DNA from: Rufibacter roseus | Lineage (GTDB): Bacteria; Bacteroidota; Bacteroidia; Cytophagales; Hymenobacteraceae | Assembly: GCF_001647285.1 (NCBI RefSeq) | Contig: NZ_LRML01000004.1 | Location: 310,001-374,000 of the forward strand | Length of the DNA stretch: 64,000 bases | Reading direction: 5' to 3' | In this document: piece by piece, positions 16,812 to 25,710 of the stretch | How positions within the stretch are numbered: position 1 is the first letter of the stretch | Layout: the number at the start of each line of letters is the position of its first letter | The notes under the pieces: model-generated | Databases searched by the model: none | The model's input: the letters and a program-made list of their open reading frames with translations, nothing else | Told to the model about the DNA's origin: nothing | Translations under genes and position numbers: made by a program

Positions 16812-17303
16812 CTAATGGCTAGGTTTTCTCTTTTTAAACCAAGGCACATGCTTTTTCAATGTCCAGGTGCCTTTTACTTTTTTCTTCTGCAATTTGCCTT
16901 TGTTATTGATGTGGAGTAATCTGTCTTTGCTGTAAAAGAGCTTTTCCGGAATTTTCCTGATGTTTTGCCCTCCACTAAACAAGCCGTGAAGCGAGTAATG
17001 TTCTGGTGAGATAACCTCTGGCAAAAGATCTAACGACAACACCAAAGAGTCTCTGCGGTTCTCTTGCCTTACCGTATCATAAACAGGTACTATTCTAAAA
17101 TAGACAGTGTCGTCCACTACTCTCCAACTTCCCTGGGTCCAGCTAGAAGATAAGTCAAAGCGCCACGTGTGTAAAAACGTTGAATCCGGATTAAGCTCTA
17201 TTTCCTCCCCAAAGTGGTTATAGTACACTCCCGAGTATTGCCTCTGGGCATATACCTGAATTACGGTAACACAAATCAAAATTAATAAACAGACTTTCTT
17301 CAT
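16812..17303 (-). CDS. Small secreted protein of unknown function
   Basis: 164 residues from the ATG at 17303 (MKKVCLLILICVTVIQVYAQ, signal peptide); the seven extra upstream codons add nothing. The mature part is RQYSGVYYNHFGEEIELNPDSTF, then WRFDLSSSWTQGSWRVVDDTVYF, resembling small beta-barrel proteins that start from a G-x-W core, and ends in a basic stretch (KVKGTWTLKKHVPWFKKRKPSH). No family assigned. It is followed on its own strand by the flavin reductase tail, which is convergent. Confidence 0.75.
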   Translation of the reverse strand: MKKVCLLILICVTVIQVYAQRQYSGVYYNHFGEEIELNPDSTFLHTWRFDLSSSWTQGSWRVVDDTVYFRIVPVYDTVRQENRRDSLVLSLDLLPEVISPEHYSLHGLFSGGQNIRKIPEKLFYSKDRLLHINNKGKLQKKKVKGTWTLKKHVPWFKKRKPSH

Positions 17304-17350
17304 ACTAACCCTATACAGTAGCACTGGTCACACTTTGCTTTGTCTAAAAA

Positions 17351-17394
17351 TACTGTTTTGAAGCTGTTTTCAGAAAAACAGCTTCAAAACAGTA
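17351..17394. repeat. PIR-A palindrome, copy 8
   Basis: TACTGTTTTGAAGCTGTTTT, a CAG spacer, then the exact complement: about 20 bp of perfect stem. Arm variant GAAGC/GCTTC. It lies 48 bp upstream of a minus-strand start rather than after a stop. Confidence 0.92.
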
Positions 17395-17558
17395 CAAACA
17401 TTATTACAGGTCGATTTAGAGCAGCGCTATGCGCACTTTTGATAGCCAGTCTATTTTCGTCGTTGTTGCTGCCTTGGCAACAGCTACTGGCACAGACATA
17501 AGCAGGCCTGGAAAATACTTCTAAGTCATTTAACCAGACTACATCGCAGAAAAAAAAG

Positions 17559-17604
17559 AATCCGTTTAGGGGCTGTTTTATTAAAAACAGCCCCTAAACG
17601 GATT
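17559..17604. repeat. PIR-A palindrome, copy 9
   Basis: AATCCGTTTAGGGGCTGTTT and its complement with a 4-6 base centre (TTATTAA), a perfect stem of about 20 bp. Arm variant GGGGC/GCCCC. It is 41 bp after the ald stop. Confidence 0.9.
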
Positions 17605-17644
17605 TCAAAAATCTTGTGTTTAATATTTAAAATCTGACTTCCTC

Positions 17645-18883
17645 TCAATTACGAACGGCAATCATCAGGCTTAACTCTTTATATCGCATATTAAATTTCT
17701 TGGCAATAGGTGCATTGGTCAGGCTGCCTTTGTAAATGTACACTCCACTGCGGTAATGCTCGTGGGTAAACAGCGCTTCGTTGATGCCGCCATATTTAGA
17801 CACCTCCAGGAACATGGGCGTGAAAATATTGCTCAAGGCTTTGGTGGCAGTTCTTGGCACCCTTGACGGTATATTTGGTACGCAGTAATGAATCACATCA
17901 TATTTGCGGTACACAGGCCGGTTGTGCGTGGTCATTTCTGACGTTTCAAAGCAACCGCCCTCGTCTATACTCACGTCTATAATCACGGAACCAGGATTCA
18001 TTCCAGCTACCACGTCTTCGGAAATCATGCAGGGAACCTGGCCCTCGTCGGCGGTCACAGCACCAATAACTACGTCAGCATCTTGAATTTCTTTGTGCAG
18101 AATAGTATGGTCTAGGGTAGAAGTAAACAGCTGGGTACCTACGTTGTGTTTCAGGCGGCGAAGCTTGTAGAGGTGATCATCAAACACTTTTACCTCAGCC
18201 CCCAGACCCAATGCCGCACGGGTGGCATATTCGGCTACGGTACCGGCCCCTATGATCACTACCTTAGACGGAGGAACACCGGTGATTCCGCCTAGAATGA
18301 CACCTTTCCCTTCGTTACTGCTGCTCAGGTATTCTGCGGCTATCAGCATGACGGTACTGCCAGCAATTTCACTCATGGCGCGTACTACAGGCTTTGATTC
18401 TGACTTGTCTTTGAGCAGTTCAAATGAAATGGCGTTGATGCGCTTGCGGCAGAGAGAGTTTATATAATCGGAGGTGAGACTACCTAATTGAAGCGCCGAA
18501 ATAAGCGTTTGCCCCGGCCGGAAATACTCCATTTCATCATAGGTAGGCGGCGCAATCTTCAGAATAATATCCGCCTCGTACACTTCTCTGGCTGAGTACA
18601 CAATCACGCCACCCGCCTCAGAGAATTCATGGTCTGAGTATTTAGAAGGCTCACCGGCCCCAGATTCGATCCAAATTTCATGGCCGTGGTCGGTGAGTTG
18701 CTTTACGGCTTCGGGGGTGAGGCCAATGCGGTTCTCCTGCAAAGAAGACTCTTTGGGAATGCCAATGAAGAGCGAGCGCTTGCGGGTCTCTACCGCCAGC
18801 ATTGACTCTTTGGGCATCAGGCTCCGAGCGGTTGCTTTGGTAAGGGCCTCAAACCCGCTGGTCTTCTCCTTCATTTCCTCCAT
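17645..18883 (-). CDS. ald: Alanine dehydrogenase
   Basis: 412 residues, slightly longer than usual because of a 40-residue N-terminal extension (MEEMKEKTSGFEALTKATAR). The family signatures are GIPKES..ENRIGLTPEAV (substrate domain), KIAPPTYDE, the Rossmann loop IGAGTVAEYATRAALGLGAEV, and VIIDVSIDEGG. It catalyses reversible NAD-dependent deamination of L-alanine to pyruvate. Its start overlaps the end of the tsaE remnant by 35 bp, making porX-tsaE-ald one minus-strand unit. Confidence 0.92.
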   Translation of the reverse strand: MEEMKEKTSGFEALTKATARSLMPKESMLAVETRKRSLFIGIPKESSLQENRIGLTPEAVKQLTDHGHEIWIESGAGEPSKYSDHEFSEAGGVIVYSAREVYEADIILKIAPPTYDEMEYFRPGQTLISALQLGSLTSDYINSLCRKRINAISFELLKDKSESKPVVRAMSEIAGSTVMLIAAEYLSSSNEGKGVILGGITGVPPSKVVIIGAGTVAEYATRAALGLGAEVKVFDDHLYKLRRLKHNVGTQLFTSTLDHTILHKEIQDADVVIGAVTADEGQVPCMISEDVVAGMNPGSVIIDVSIDEGGCFETSEMTTHNRPVYRKYDVIHYCVPNIPSRVPRTATKALSNIFTPMFLEVSKYGGINEALFTHEHYRSGVYIYKGSLTNAPIAKKFNMRYKELSLMIAVRN

Positions 18884-19327
18884 ATACTCTCATTGTAATA
18901 TTTCTAGCTTCGTCTGTAGGACCATGCTCAAGGGTTACTTCTACACGGTCCTGCGGAAGCAATTCTGCCACTTTTGAGGGCCATTCTATCAGACACAAAT
19001 TTCCGGAGCCAAAATATTCCAGGGCACCCATGTCCAGGGCCTCTGCCGGATGATCTATCCGGTAAAAGTCAAATGGTAAATGAGTTCTTGGTTGGCTCCT
19101 TCGTATTCATTTACCAATGCAAAGGTAGGGCTGCTCACCGGCTCCTCCACACCTAAGGCTTCACATATAGCCTTTATGAATGTGGTTTTTCCGGCCGCCA
19201 TTTCGCCCTCGAACAAAATTACCTTTTTTTCCTCTATAAATGACAGAAAATCAGCGGCTGCCTGAGGTAAATCTGCTTTAGACAATAGGGTTAGCTTCTG
19301 CTCTTTCAGCACCTCCTGCTCAGGCAT
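18849..19327 (-). pseudogene. tsaE: tsaE split by a frameshift (tRNA t6A ATPase)
   Basis: The 5' part encodes the TsaE P-loop (FEGEMAAGKTTFIKAICEALG) and PTFALVNEYEG, then reads IYHLTFTG and stops. One base over, the frame continues IYHFDFYRIDHPAEALDMGALEYF and GNLCLIEWPSKVAELLPQDRV, the normal second half. The defect fits loss of one base in the AAA run at 19071-19073 (CAT-TTT-GAC read as CAT-TTG-AC). TsaE is the ATPase partner of TsaB/TsaD in making the N6-threonylcarbamoyladenosine of tRNA and is essential in most bacteria. So a base-call error, a very recent mutation or ribosomal frameshifting are the options. Overlaps porX by 8 bp and ald by 35 bp. Confidence 0.87.
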
Positions 19328-20882
19328 TTTTAGGACTCAACGTTATAAATGGAATAATGCACTCTTCTAAAGATACGCCGCCGTGCTGGAACGTGTCTTT
19401 GTAGTGGTTCACGTAGTAGTTGTAATTGTTAGGGTACGCAAAGAAGTCATCATTCATAGCGAAGACGTAGGCCGTAGACACATTGCTTTTTGGCAAATGA
19501 AAACGCTCCGGCTTGCGCGCCACCAGCACATCTTTATCAGTGAAGCCCAGGTTCTTTCCGTGCTTGTACCGCAGGTTGGTGTTGGTGTTGCGGTCGCCCA
19601 CAATTTTGAAAGGCTTCTTCACCCGTATGGTGCCGTGGTCGGTGGTGATGATGAGGCGGCCTTTCTTATCGGCTATGGCTTTTAAGGTGTCAAAAAGCGG
19701 CGAGTGCATAAACCATGAGCGGGTAAGCGAGCGGTAAGCAGCCTCGTCGGCGGCCAACTCCCGAATCATCTGCATGTCGGTACGGGCATGGCTGAGCATG
19801 TCCACGAAGTTGTAGACAATCACGTTCAGCTTGTTGTTATCAAGGTTGCTGAACTTGCTCAGCAGCTCACGGCCAGCCGTGTTGTGCAGAATCTTATGGT
19901 AGCTGAATTTCTCGTTGATTTTGTTCTGCTGCAACTGTATCTCCAGAAACTCTTCTTCGTGCAGGTTCTTGCCTTCCTCCTCATCGTCAGACACCCATAG
20001 GTTAGGGTAGCGCTTGGCAATGTCGGCGGGCAGCATGCCTGAAAAAATGGCGTTTCGGGCGTAGGCAGTGGTGGTAGGCAAGATAGAATAGTACATCTCC
20101 TCTTGGTCTACATTAAAGTAATCGGTGATGATGGGCTCCAGCACTTTCCATTGGTCGTAGCGCAGGTTGTCTATCAAGATGAAGTACACAGGCGTGTCGC
20201 TTTCTTTCATCATGGGGAACACCCGCTCTTTGAACAGACGGTGACTCATGAGCGGTGTTTCGTCGCTTTCATCGTTCACCCACTCCTCATAGCTGTCCAT
20301 GATAAACTTGGCGAAGTTGGTGTTCGCCTCGTCTTTCTGCATATTGATGACTTCGGCCATGCTTTTCCCCTCGGTCTCGTAGATCTCCAGCTCCCAGTAC
20401 ACCAGCTTTTTGTACACATCGGCCCATTCCTGGTAATTGAGGCGGTCACCGAAGGCCATACCCAGGGTCCGGAAATCGCGCTGGTATGAACTGTTGGTTT
20501 TTTCATCTACCAGCCGGCGGTTGTCCAGTATCTTCTTCACCGAAAGCAGAATCTGGTTGGGGTTGATAGGCTTGATGAGGTAATCGGCTATTTTAGAGCC
20601 GATAGCCTCTTCCATAATGCTTTCTTCTTCGCTTTTGGTGATCATGACCACCGGCAAGCCGGGGCGCAGGGCTTTTATTTCACTCAGCGCTTCCAGACCG
20701 CTAAGGCCCGGCATATTTTCATCAAGGAAGACAATGTCATAGGTTTGCTCCTGTACCTGCTCAACGGCATCGGCGCCGCTGTTCACGGGGGTAACGTCGT
20801 AACCGCGTTCCTGCAGGAACAGAATATGGGGCTTGAGCAGGTCTATTTCATCATCGGCCCATAAAATACTATATCTTTGCAT
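19320..20882 (-). CDS. porX: PorX: response regulator with PglZ (alkaline-phosphatase-like) domain
   Basis: 520 residues. Receiver domain 1-120: acidic pair D10/D11, phosphoacceptor D54 in FLDENMPG, switch residues in MITKSEEES and the KP pair in YLIKPIN. A helical linker follows, then a PglZ/alkaline-phosphatase-superfamily domain with metal-ligand motifs LIDNLRYDQW, ILPTTTAYARN, VYNFVDMLSH and ITTDHGTIRV. This two-part architecture is that of PorX, which with PorY controls the type IX secretion system of Bacteroidota. PorY and T9SS structural genes are not in the window. Confidence 0.93.
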   Translation of the reverse strand: MQRYSILWADDEIDLLKPHILFLQERGYDVTPVNSGADAVEQVQEQTYDIVFLDENMPGLSGLEALSEIKALRPGLPVVMITKSEEESIMEEAIGSKIADYLIKPINPNQILLSVKKILDNRRLVDEKTNSSYQRDFRTLGMAFGDRLNYQEWADVYKKLVYWELEIYETEGKSMAEVINMQKDEANTNFAKFIMDSYEEWVNDESDETPLMSHRLFKERVFPMMKESDTPVYFILIDNLRYDQWKVLEPIITDYFNVDQEEMYYSILPTTTAYARNAIFSGMLPADIAKRYPNLWVSDDEEEGKNLHEEEFLEIQLQQNKINEKFSYHKILHNTAGRELLSKFSNLDNNKLNVIVYNFVDMLSHARTDMQMIRELAADEAAYRSLTRSWFMHSPLFDTLKAIADKKGRLIITTDHGTIRVKKPFKIVGDRNTNTNLRYKHGKNLGFTDKDVLVARKPERFHLPKSNVSTAYVFAMNDDFFAYPNNYNYYVNHYKDTFQHGGVSLEECIIPFITLSPKNA

Positions 20883-21017
20883 AGTTTATATTTTTCATAG
20901 TTTGGGTTGTGGCGCATTTTAAGTGAGCAAAATATACGTTCCGCCAAGGCAAAATTTGCGTATAGAAGCGCACCTAAATCATTTAACGACAACGGACACA
21001 AGAAGAACTAAGTTATC

Positions 21018-22256
21018 TTGAATAAGAAAAAAATCTTCAACGACCCTGTATACGGCTTTATCACCGTACCGTCAGACTTACTCTTTGACATTATTCAGCA
21101 CCCCTACTTTCAGCGACTGCGCCGCATTAAGCAATTGGGGCTGACGGAGTTTGTTTACCCAGGGGCCTTGCATACACGTTTTCATCATGCTTTGGGAGCC
21201 ATGCACCTAATGAGCATAGCACTACAGAGCCTGAGCGGTAAAGATAACCGTATTTCCGATAAAGAGTGCGAAGCCTCCATGGCCGCCATTCTGCTGCACG
21301 ATGTAGGCCACGGCCCATTCTCCCACGCTCTGGAAACGGCCATTTTCAACCAGGTGCCGCACGAACAGATTTCTTTGCACATTATGGAGCTGCTGAACCA
21401 GCAGTTCAACGGCAGGCTGCAATTGGCCATTGATATTTTCACCGACAGCTATGAGCGGCGCTTCTTCCACCAACTGGTGAGCAGCCAGCTGGATGTGGAC
21501 CGCCTGGACTACCTGAACCGCGACAGCTTTTACACTGGGGTGTCTGAGGGCAAGATAGGTGCAGACCGACTGCTCAAGATGCTGAACGTGCACGACGACC
21601 ACCTGGTAGTAGAGGAAAAGGGCATTTATTCCATTGAAAGCTTTCTGGTAAGCCGCCGCCTCATGTACTGGCAGGTGTACATGCACAAAACCGTAACCAG
21701 TGCCGAGCAAATGGTCATGAAGATCATGCAGCGCGCCCGTGAGCTAACGCAACGCGGTGTAGAAGTACCCGCCAGCCCCAACCTACAGTACTTCCTGAAA
21801 CAAACAGTCTCCATTCTGGACTTCGAGCGCGACCCGTCTATCATGAAGCGGTTTGTGTCACTAGATGACTACGATGTGTGGAGCGGCATTAAAGTGTGGG
21901 CCCATCACCCAGACAAGATCCTGAGCTACCTTTCTACCTGCATGCTGGAGCGCAAGCTGTTCAAAATTTGGCTTTCCCCTACTCCGTTCGACGAGGAATT
22001 TCTGGCGGGCGTGCGTGAGCTGGCGCAGGATCATTTCGACCTTAGCGAAGAGGAGGTGCATTACCTGGTGGTAGAGGGGAAAATCAGTAACAATGCCTAC
22101 GAAAGTGGCGGAGAGAATATTAATGTTCTCACCAAAAGCAGCACAGTGGTAGACGTAGCGCACGCATCTGATTTACCTAATATTCAGGCTTTAAGTAAAA
22201 AAGTGGAGAAGTTTTACGTGTGTTACCCAAAGGAAATTGCTAGGCTGAGTTTGTAG
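21018..22256 (+). CDS. HD-domain phosphohydrolase
   Basis: 412 residues. The HD metal site is HHALGAMHLM and LLHDVGHGPFSHALE, with the later SQLDVDRLDYLNRDS. These match the dGTPase/HD family with the DVDRLDYL signature (YpjQ/YwfO-like), which act on deoxynucleotide triphosphates or (p)ppGpp-like substrates; the substrate here is unknown. The start is TTG at 21018, immediately before NKKKIFNDPVYGFI; no in-frame ATG is available upstream. Confidence 0.88.
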   Translation: MNKKKIFNDPVYGFITVPSDLLFDIIQHPYFQRLRRIKQLGLTEFVYPGALHTRFHHALGAMHLMSIALQSLSGKDNRISDKECEASMAAILLHDVGHGPFSHALETAIFNQVPHEQISLHIMELLNQQFNGRLQLAIDIFTDSYERRFFHQLVSSQLDVDRLDYLNRDSFYTGVSEGKIGADRLLKMLNVHDDHLVVEEKGIYSIESFLVSRRLMYWQVYMHKTVTSAEQMVMKIMQRARELTQRGVEVPASPNLQYFLKQTVSILDFERDPSIMKRFVSLDDYDVWSGIKVWAHHPDKILSYLSTCMLERKLFKIWLSPTPFDEEFLAGVRELAQDHFDLSEEEVHYLVVEGKISNNAYESGGENINVLTKSSTVVDVAHASDLPNIQALSKKVEKFYVCYPKEIARLSL

Positions 22257-22403
22257 GTTGAATTTTAATATACTTTTTGATATATTTAAAAGTTAAACCT
22301 TTTTGCTTTTTGTCTGTTTCAAGGAAACTACACGAAATAGCCATTATAAAAAAAGAACTTCGCCCGTAAACAATTTCACAAAGCACCACCTGATATTTTC
22401 TAT

Positions 22404-22817
22404 ATGATCATTTACCAAAGCGGTATCTTAACCTTAGATTACGACCCTGCTACTGACATTTTGTTTGTGGAATGGCCTGATATGCAACATGTCCTGCTGC
22501 CGGAAATACGACAGGCTCTTAAAGTGCTGGTAGACCATATTCGAAATTATGACATAAAGCGGCTTCTGATTGATTCAACCAAGGCTAATATTGACTTGGA
22601 GGGCGAGGAGTATAAAGAAGTTTTGAAGGAGTTTGGGCTGAACATCATGACTACCCGATTGCAAAAACTTGCCCGTGTTCTGACCAAAGACAAAAAGCGC
22701 GAGCAACAGGTTGAGCAAGTAAAGCAAGAAATAAACCTGACGGTGGAACTAAGAACCTTTACCCAAAGAACTGAAGCATTGGCGTGGCTAAAAGCCTCGG
22801 TAGCCGAGACCATTTAA
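22404..22817 (+). CDS. SpoIIAA/STAS-like protein
   Basis: 137 residues. The pattern LDYDPATDILFVEWPDMQHVLLPEIRQALKVL followed by IKRLLIDSTKANIDLEGEEY is that of SpoIIAA/STAS-like proteins found as single domains in Bacteroidota. A basic helix (LTKDKKREQQVEQVKQEINLTVELR) and a C-terminal helix follow. Many relatives have no known role. Starts at ATG 22404 and ends in its own terminator. Confidence 0.65.
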   Translation: MIIYQSGILTLDYDPATDILFVEWPDMQHVLLPEIRQALKVLVDHIRNYDIKRLLIDSTKANIDLEGEEYKEVLKEFGLNIMTTRLQKLARVLTKDKKREQQVEQVKQEINLTVELRTFTQRTEALAWLKASVAETI

Positions 22818-22841
22818 GATATTCTGGTTGCTATTACTTTC

Positions 22842-22895
22842 CCGTCTGCTTTAGGGCTGTTTTTGTAAAAGCAGCCCTAAAGCAGACGGTTTTTA
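22842..22895 (+). terminator. PIR-A palindrome, copy 10, working as a terminator
   Basis: CCGTCTGCTTTAGGGCTG-type arms pair over about 20 bp with only a small mismatch, and the stem is followed by TTTTTATTT. This is the clearest PIR-A copy with a trailing T-run. It is 25 bp after the stop. Confidence 0.88.
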
Positions 22896-23015
22896 TTTAA
22901 AAAGGAATGGGCAAACCTGCCGGTTATGCCAATCTATTGTTTTCTCTTTCTATCTATGGGTAGGTCTTGGCCAATCTGCTGTGGTTGCAGTGAATCACCC
23001 TTTTATGAAAATGAG

Positions 23016-23050
23016 CTTCGTTAGATCCCTCGGCGTTGCTCGGGATGACC
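23016..23050. repeat. GTCATCC hairpin repeat (E447 end fragment), solo copy
   Basis: On the minus strand: GGTCATCCCGAGCAACGCC, then GAGGGATCTAACGAAG. Compared with E447 the stem pair CCT/AGG is replaced by CCC/GGG on both sides. Confidence 0.75.
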
Positions 23051-23165
23051 GCAAAACAATCAGATCAACTGTGCGTGGCTTTCCTGTGTAAAAAACCCCT
23101 ACCCTCTCCAAAAGCAGAATTAGCTAATAACAACTGCTTTACCAGGGGGAAAGACCTCCCTAAAG

Positions 23166-25586
23166 CTACTCTTTCGCAAACACTAGTTTTACTTCTTTAC
23201 CGGCTGGCAACATTACTTTCACCTTACCTCCATCCTCCTCAGCTTTGCCGCCAGATACTAACCTCATACCGTTGGGCACTTGCACCGTTAGCATCTGCTT
23301 TTTGTCAGAATGTAAAACTGCTGTTACCTCTTTGGGAGCCCATTTCAACTCATTAACTAGTACTCCACCTCGCAGGAGCAGACCTGAAATGCTGCCGTTT
23401 TCCCAGGCTTCGGGTTTTGCAGGAAGTAGTTTTACCAGCCCCGGCTCTGAATACACCAGCGCCCGCATAATGACAGACGGATAGCCTCCGCTCAGGTCCA
23501 TGTTGAAGAGGTTGCCGGGGTTATGGTAGGTGGCCAGGCCGTTGGTCCAGTAGTAGCGGGCGAGCCAGTCTATGAGTTGAGCAGTGGTGGTGGCGTCTTC
23601 GAGGTTGGCGGTGACAAAGGCCATTTGTGCCAGTCCGAACACCATTTCGCCGCCATTCTCTCGGTAGCGGAACTTCATTTTCTCTTCTATCACTTTACGC
23701 GCTCCTGCCAGCAGCTTGGGGTTATTTTTGAAATCGGGATTAATCTGGTCGTAGAGGCTGTAAAGGTGCGAGAGGTGGCGGTGCTGGTGGTTGTTTTGCA
23801 GCCCCGGCCAGAGCCATTCTTTCAGCGCTCCACTCTCATCCAGCTCGTAAGTGGGCATTTTGGTGAGCATTTCCTGCCACTTCTTCACCTGTACTTTGTC
23901 TGTTTTTAGTTCCTGCGCGGCGTTAATGCAATTCCGGAGCAGTTGCTTGGCAATCATGACGTCCATGGTCGCGTTGATGCTGGCTTGAGATTTGGAGTTG
24001 GTTGGGTTGTTTTCGGGGGAATATGATGGATTGAACATGTATTTACCGTCTTCGCCAACGGTCACAAAGTCTTCATAAAACAGGGCAGCTTCTTTCATGA
24101 ACGGGTACGCCCGCTCTTTCAGGAATTTCCTGTCTCCGGTGTGCAGCCAATAGTCATGGTAGAAACTGGCGGTCCAGCCGGCCCCACCGGTCCAGAGGCT
24201 GAGGCACCAGATAGGGTCGAAGTGGTTGTCCCAGCCGTGGCTGCTGGTGTGCGAGGGCACGTGAATGCCTCGGGTGCCGAACATTCTCTTGGCATTGTCG
24301 CGGTAAAAGGGCAGGCGCTCATCGTGGTAATCAAAATAGGCCAGCATGAGCTCAGGCGTGCGACTGGTGAGCAAGGCCGAGATGGCTACTTCCACGTTAC
24401 CGTCGTGGGTAAAATCTGCGGACCAGGGCGGAGTCCAGGAGCCGCCCCAGATGCCCTGCAGATTAGGAGGATTGGTGCCGGTGGCCGAGATGATGTGGTA
24501 GCGCGCGGCGTTAAACTGCTTTTCAATGATGGCCGGAGAAACCTTGCCGCTTTGGGTTTTAAGGTTCATGGTTTCGCTGTACAGCTCCGTTTCTTGCACT
24601 CCCCCACCCAAATTTAACTGCACCCGGTTGAACAGCTCGCCGTGCACGTTCCGGTGGCGGTTCACCAGCGTTTGGTAATCTGCGGGCAACCCCGATAAGT
24701 ACTGCTTTATTTGGGCTACCTGAGATTGCGCGTAGTTGTAGTTGGCGTTGATCTTGATGAACACTAAAACCTCATCAGCATTCTGAATGACCATTTCCTG
24801 ACCCTCGGTTAGGGAAGTTCCGCCTTTCACTTCTACCCTTCCAACCCCCTCATAGCCCTGCAAGCTGCCCGGCCAGCGCTTTTTATAGCCACTGCGGTAG
24901 CTGAGCCATTTGTTTTCAGAGGCCTCTATGTTGACACTTTCAATAGTGCTGTTGATGAGCTCCCACTGGGTCCATTCTACCGGGCGACGGGCAAAGGACA
25001 GCCTGCCGTTGATCTTGCCCGTGCCTTTCAGGGAAATCACTACCGCGCTGTCGGGCCTTGACACGAAGACTTTGCGGGTGTAGGTGCCGTTTTTATCGGT
25101 CCAGACTACTTTGACCTCACCGGTTTCAAAGTCAACCATGCGCACGTACTTTTCAATGTTGGTGGGCTCCAATTGAAGGCGCACGTCAAAGGCGGGCACG
25201 TACGGATCTGACCAGCGGTGGCCACCGTAGCCTTCTTTCAGGCTCTGCTCCACCGGAATTTTGGCCGCTTCTTCGTATTTGCCTTGCAGAATCAAAGACC
25301 GGATTTCGGCTAAACGGCTGGCTTGGTCAATGGGCGGCAGCGGCTGACTGTTGGGCAAATACAGCAGCGCGTGGTTCAGAATAATAGTCTCGTCATGCGG
25401 ATTCCCCATGACCATGGCACCCATAGTCCCGTTGCCGCTCAATAGCGCGTGCTCCCAAGCCGGAGCCGGCAACCAACTGGCGAAGCCTTTTTTAGGAGCC
25501 GCAAACGGATCTGCTTGGGCAAAGGCTGACTCAGTACCCATCAAGAGGAGACAACTCAAAATCAAATACAGGAAACGACGGCACAT
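23166..25586 (-). CDS. GH95 family alpha-L-fucosidase (secreted)
   Basis: 806 residues with a signal peptide (MCRRFLYLILSCLLLMGTESAFAQ). The N-terminal GH95 beta-domain has WLPAPAWEHALLSGNGTMGAMVMG and DETIILNHALLYLP. The (alpha/alpha)6 catalytic barrel shows SPEN (the general-acid glutamate in SYSPENNPT), NLQGIWGGSWTPPWSADFTHD and HRHLSHLYSLYD. Family members release alpha-1,2-L-fucose from glycans; some act on alpha-L-galactose instead. It is the last gene of a minus-strand group with an SGNH esterase, a GH2 and a GH31, which points to fucosylated xyloglucan as substrate. Confidence 0.9.
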   Translation of the reverse strand: MCRRFLYLILSCLLLMGTESAFAQADPFAAPKKGFASWLPAPAWEHALLSGNGTMGAMVMGNPHDETIILNHALLYLPNSQPLPPIDQASRLAEIRSLILQGKYEEAAKIPVEQSLKEGYGGHRWSDPYVPAFDVRLQLEPTNIEKYVRMVDFETGEVKVVWTDKNGTYTRKVFVSRPDSAVVISLKGTGKINGRLSFARRPVEWTQWELINSTIESVNIEASENKWLSYRSGYKKRWPGSLQGYEGVGRVEVKGGTSLTEGQEMVIQNADEVLVFIKINANYNYAQSQVAQIKQYLSGLPADYQTLVNRHRNVHGELFNRVQLNLGGGVQETELYSETMNLKTQSGKVSPAIIEKQFNAARYHIISATGTNPPNLQGIWGGSWTPPWSADFTHDGNVEVAISALLTSRTPELMLAYFDYHDERLPFYRDNAKRMFGTRGIHVPSHTSSHGWDNHFDPIWCLSLWTGGAGWTASFYHDYWLHTGDRKFLKERAYPFMKEAALFYEDFVTVGEDGKYMFNPSYSPENNPTNSKSQASINATMDVMIAKQLLRNCINAAQELKTDKVQVKKWQEMLTKMPTYELDESGALKEWLWPGLQNNHQHRHLSHLYSLYDQINPDFKNNPKLLAGARKVIEEKMKFRYRENGGEMVFGLAQMAFVTANLEDATTTAQLIDWLARYYWTNGLATYHNPGNLFNMDLSGGYPSVIMRALVYSEPGLVKLLPAKPEAWENGSISGLLLRGGVLVNELKWAPKEVTAVLHSDKKQMLTVQVPNGMRLVSGGKAEEDGGKVKVMLPAGKEVKLVFAKE

Positions 25587-25658
25587 GTGCTTTGAGTTAA
25601 ATTAATCGTGTCCTGAAGAAAAGCCATATCATTGGTGGCGAATCTGATTCCAGCCACT

Positions 25659-25696
25659 TGTTTTGGAGCTGTTTTAAGGAAAACAGCTCCAAAACA
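25659..25696. repeat. PIR-A palindrome, copy 11
   Basis: TGTTTTGGAGCTGTTTT, an AAGG spacer, then the perfect complementary arm. Arm variant GGAGC/GCTCC. It is 15 bp after the SGNH gene stop and 73 bp before the GH95 start. Confidence 0.92.
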
Positions 25697-25710
25697 CACT
25701 ATTGCTTGAT

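Larger units (their letters stand above)
17304..17644. other. Gap holding two palindromes
   Basis: No gene seen between the small secreted protein and ald. Two PIR-A copies lie about 165 bp apart; the stretch between them has no recognised element apart from TTGCTGCCTTGGCAACAG, a short TTGC.../GCAA stem. Confidence 0.6.
22818..23165. other. Gap after the SpoIIAA-like gene
   Basis: Contains the PIR-A/terminator copy, one GTCATCC hairpin (23016-23050), and an imperfect inverted pair CCCTCTCCAAAAGCAG / CTGCTTTACCAGGGGG (about 23099-23150). No gene. Confidence 0.6.

Noticed and set aside
20872-20879. TATCTTTG on the plus strand inside the porX start as promoter of the HD gene
   Set aside because: It is about 140 bp from the HD start and falls within porX codons (MQRYSI on the other strand), so a chance match is likely.
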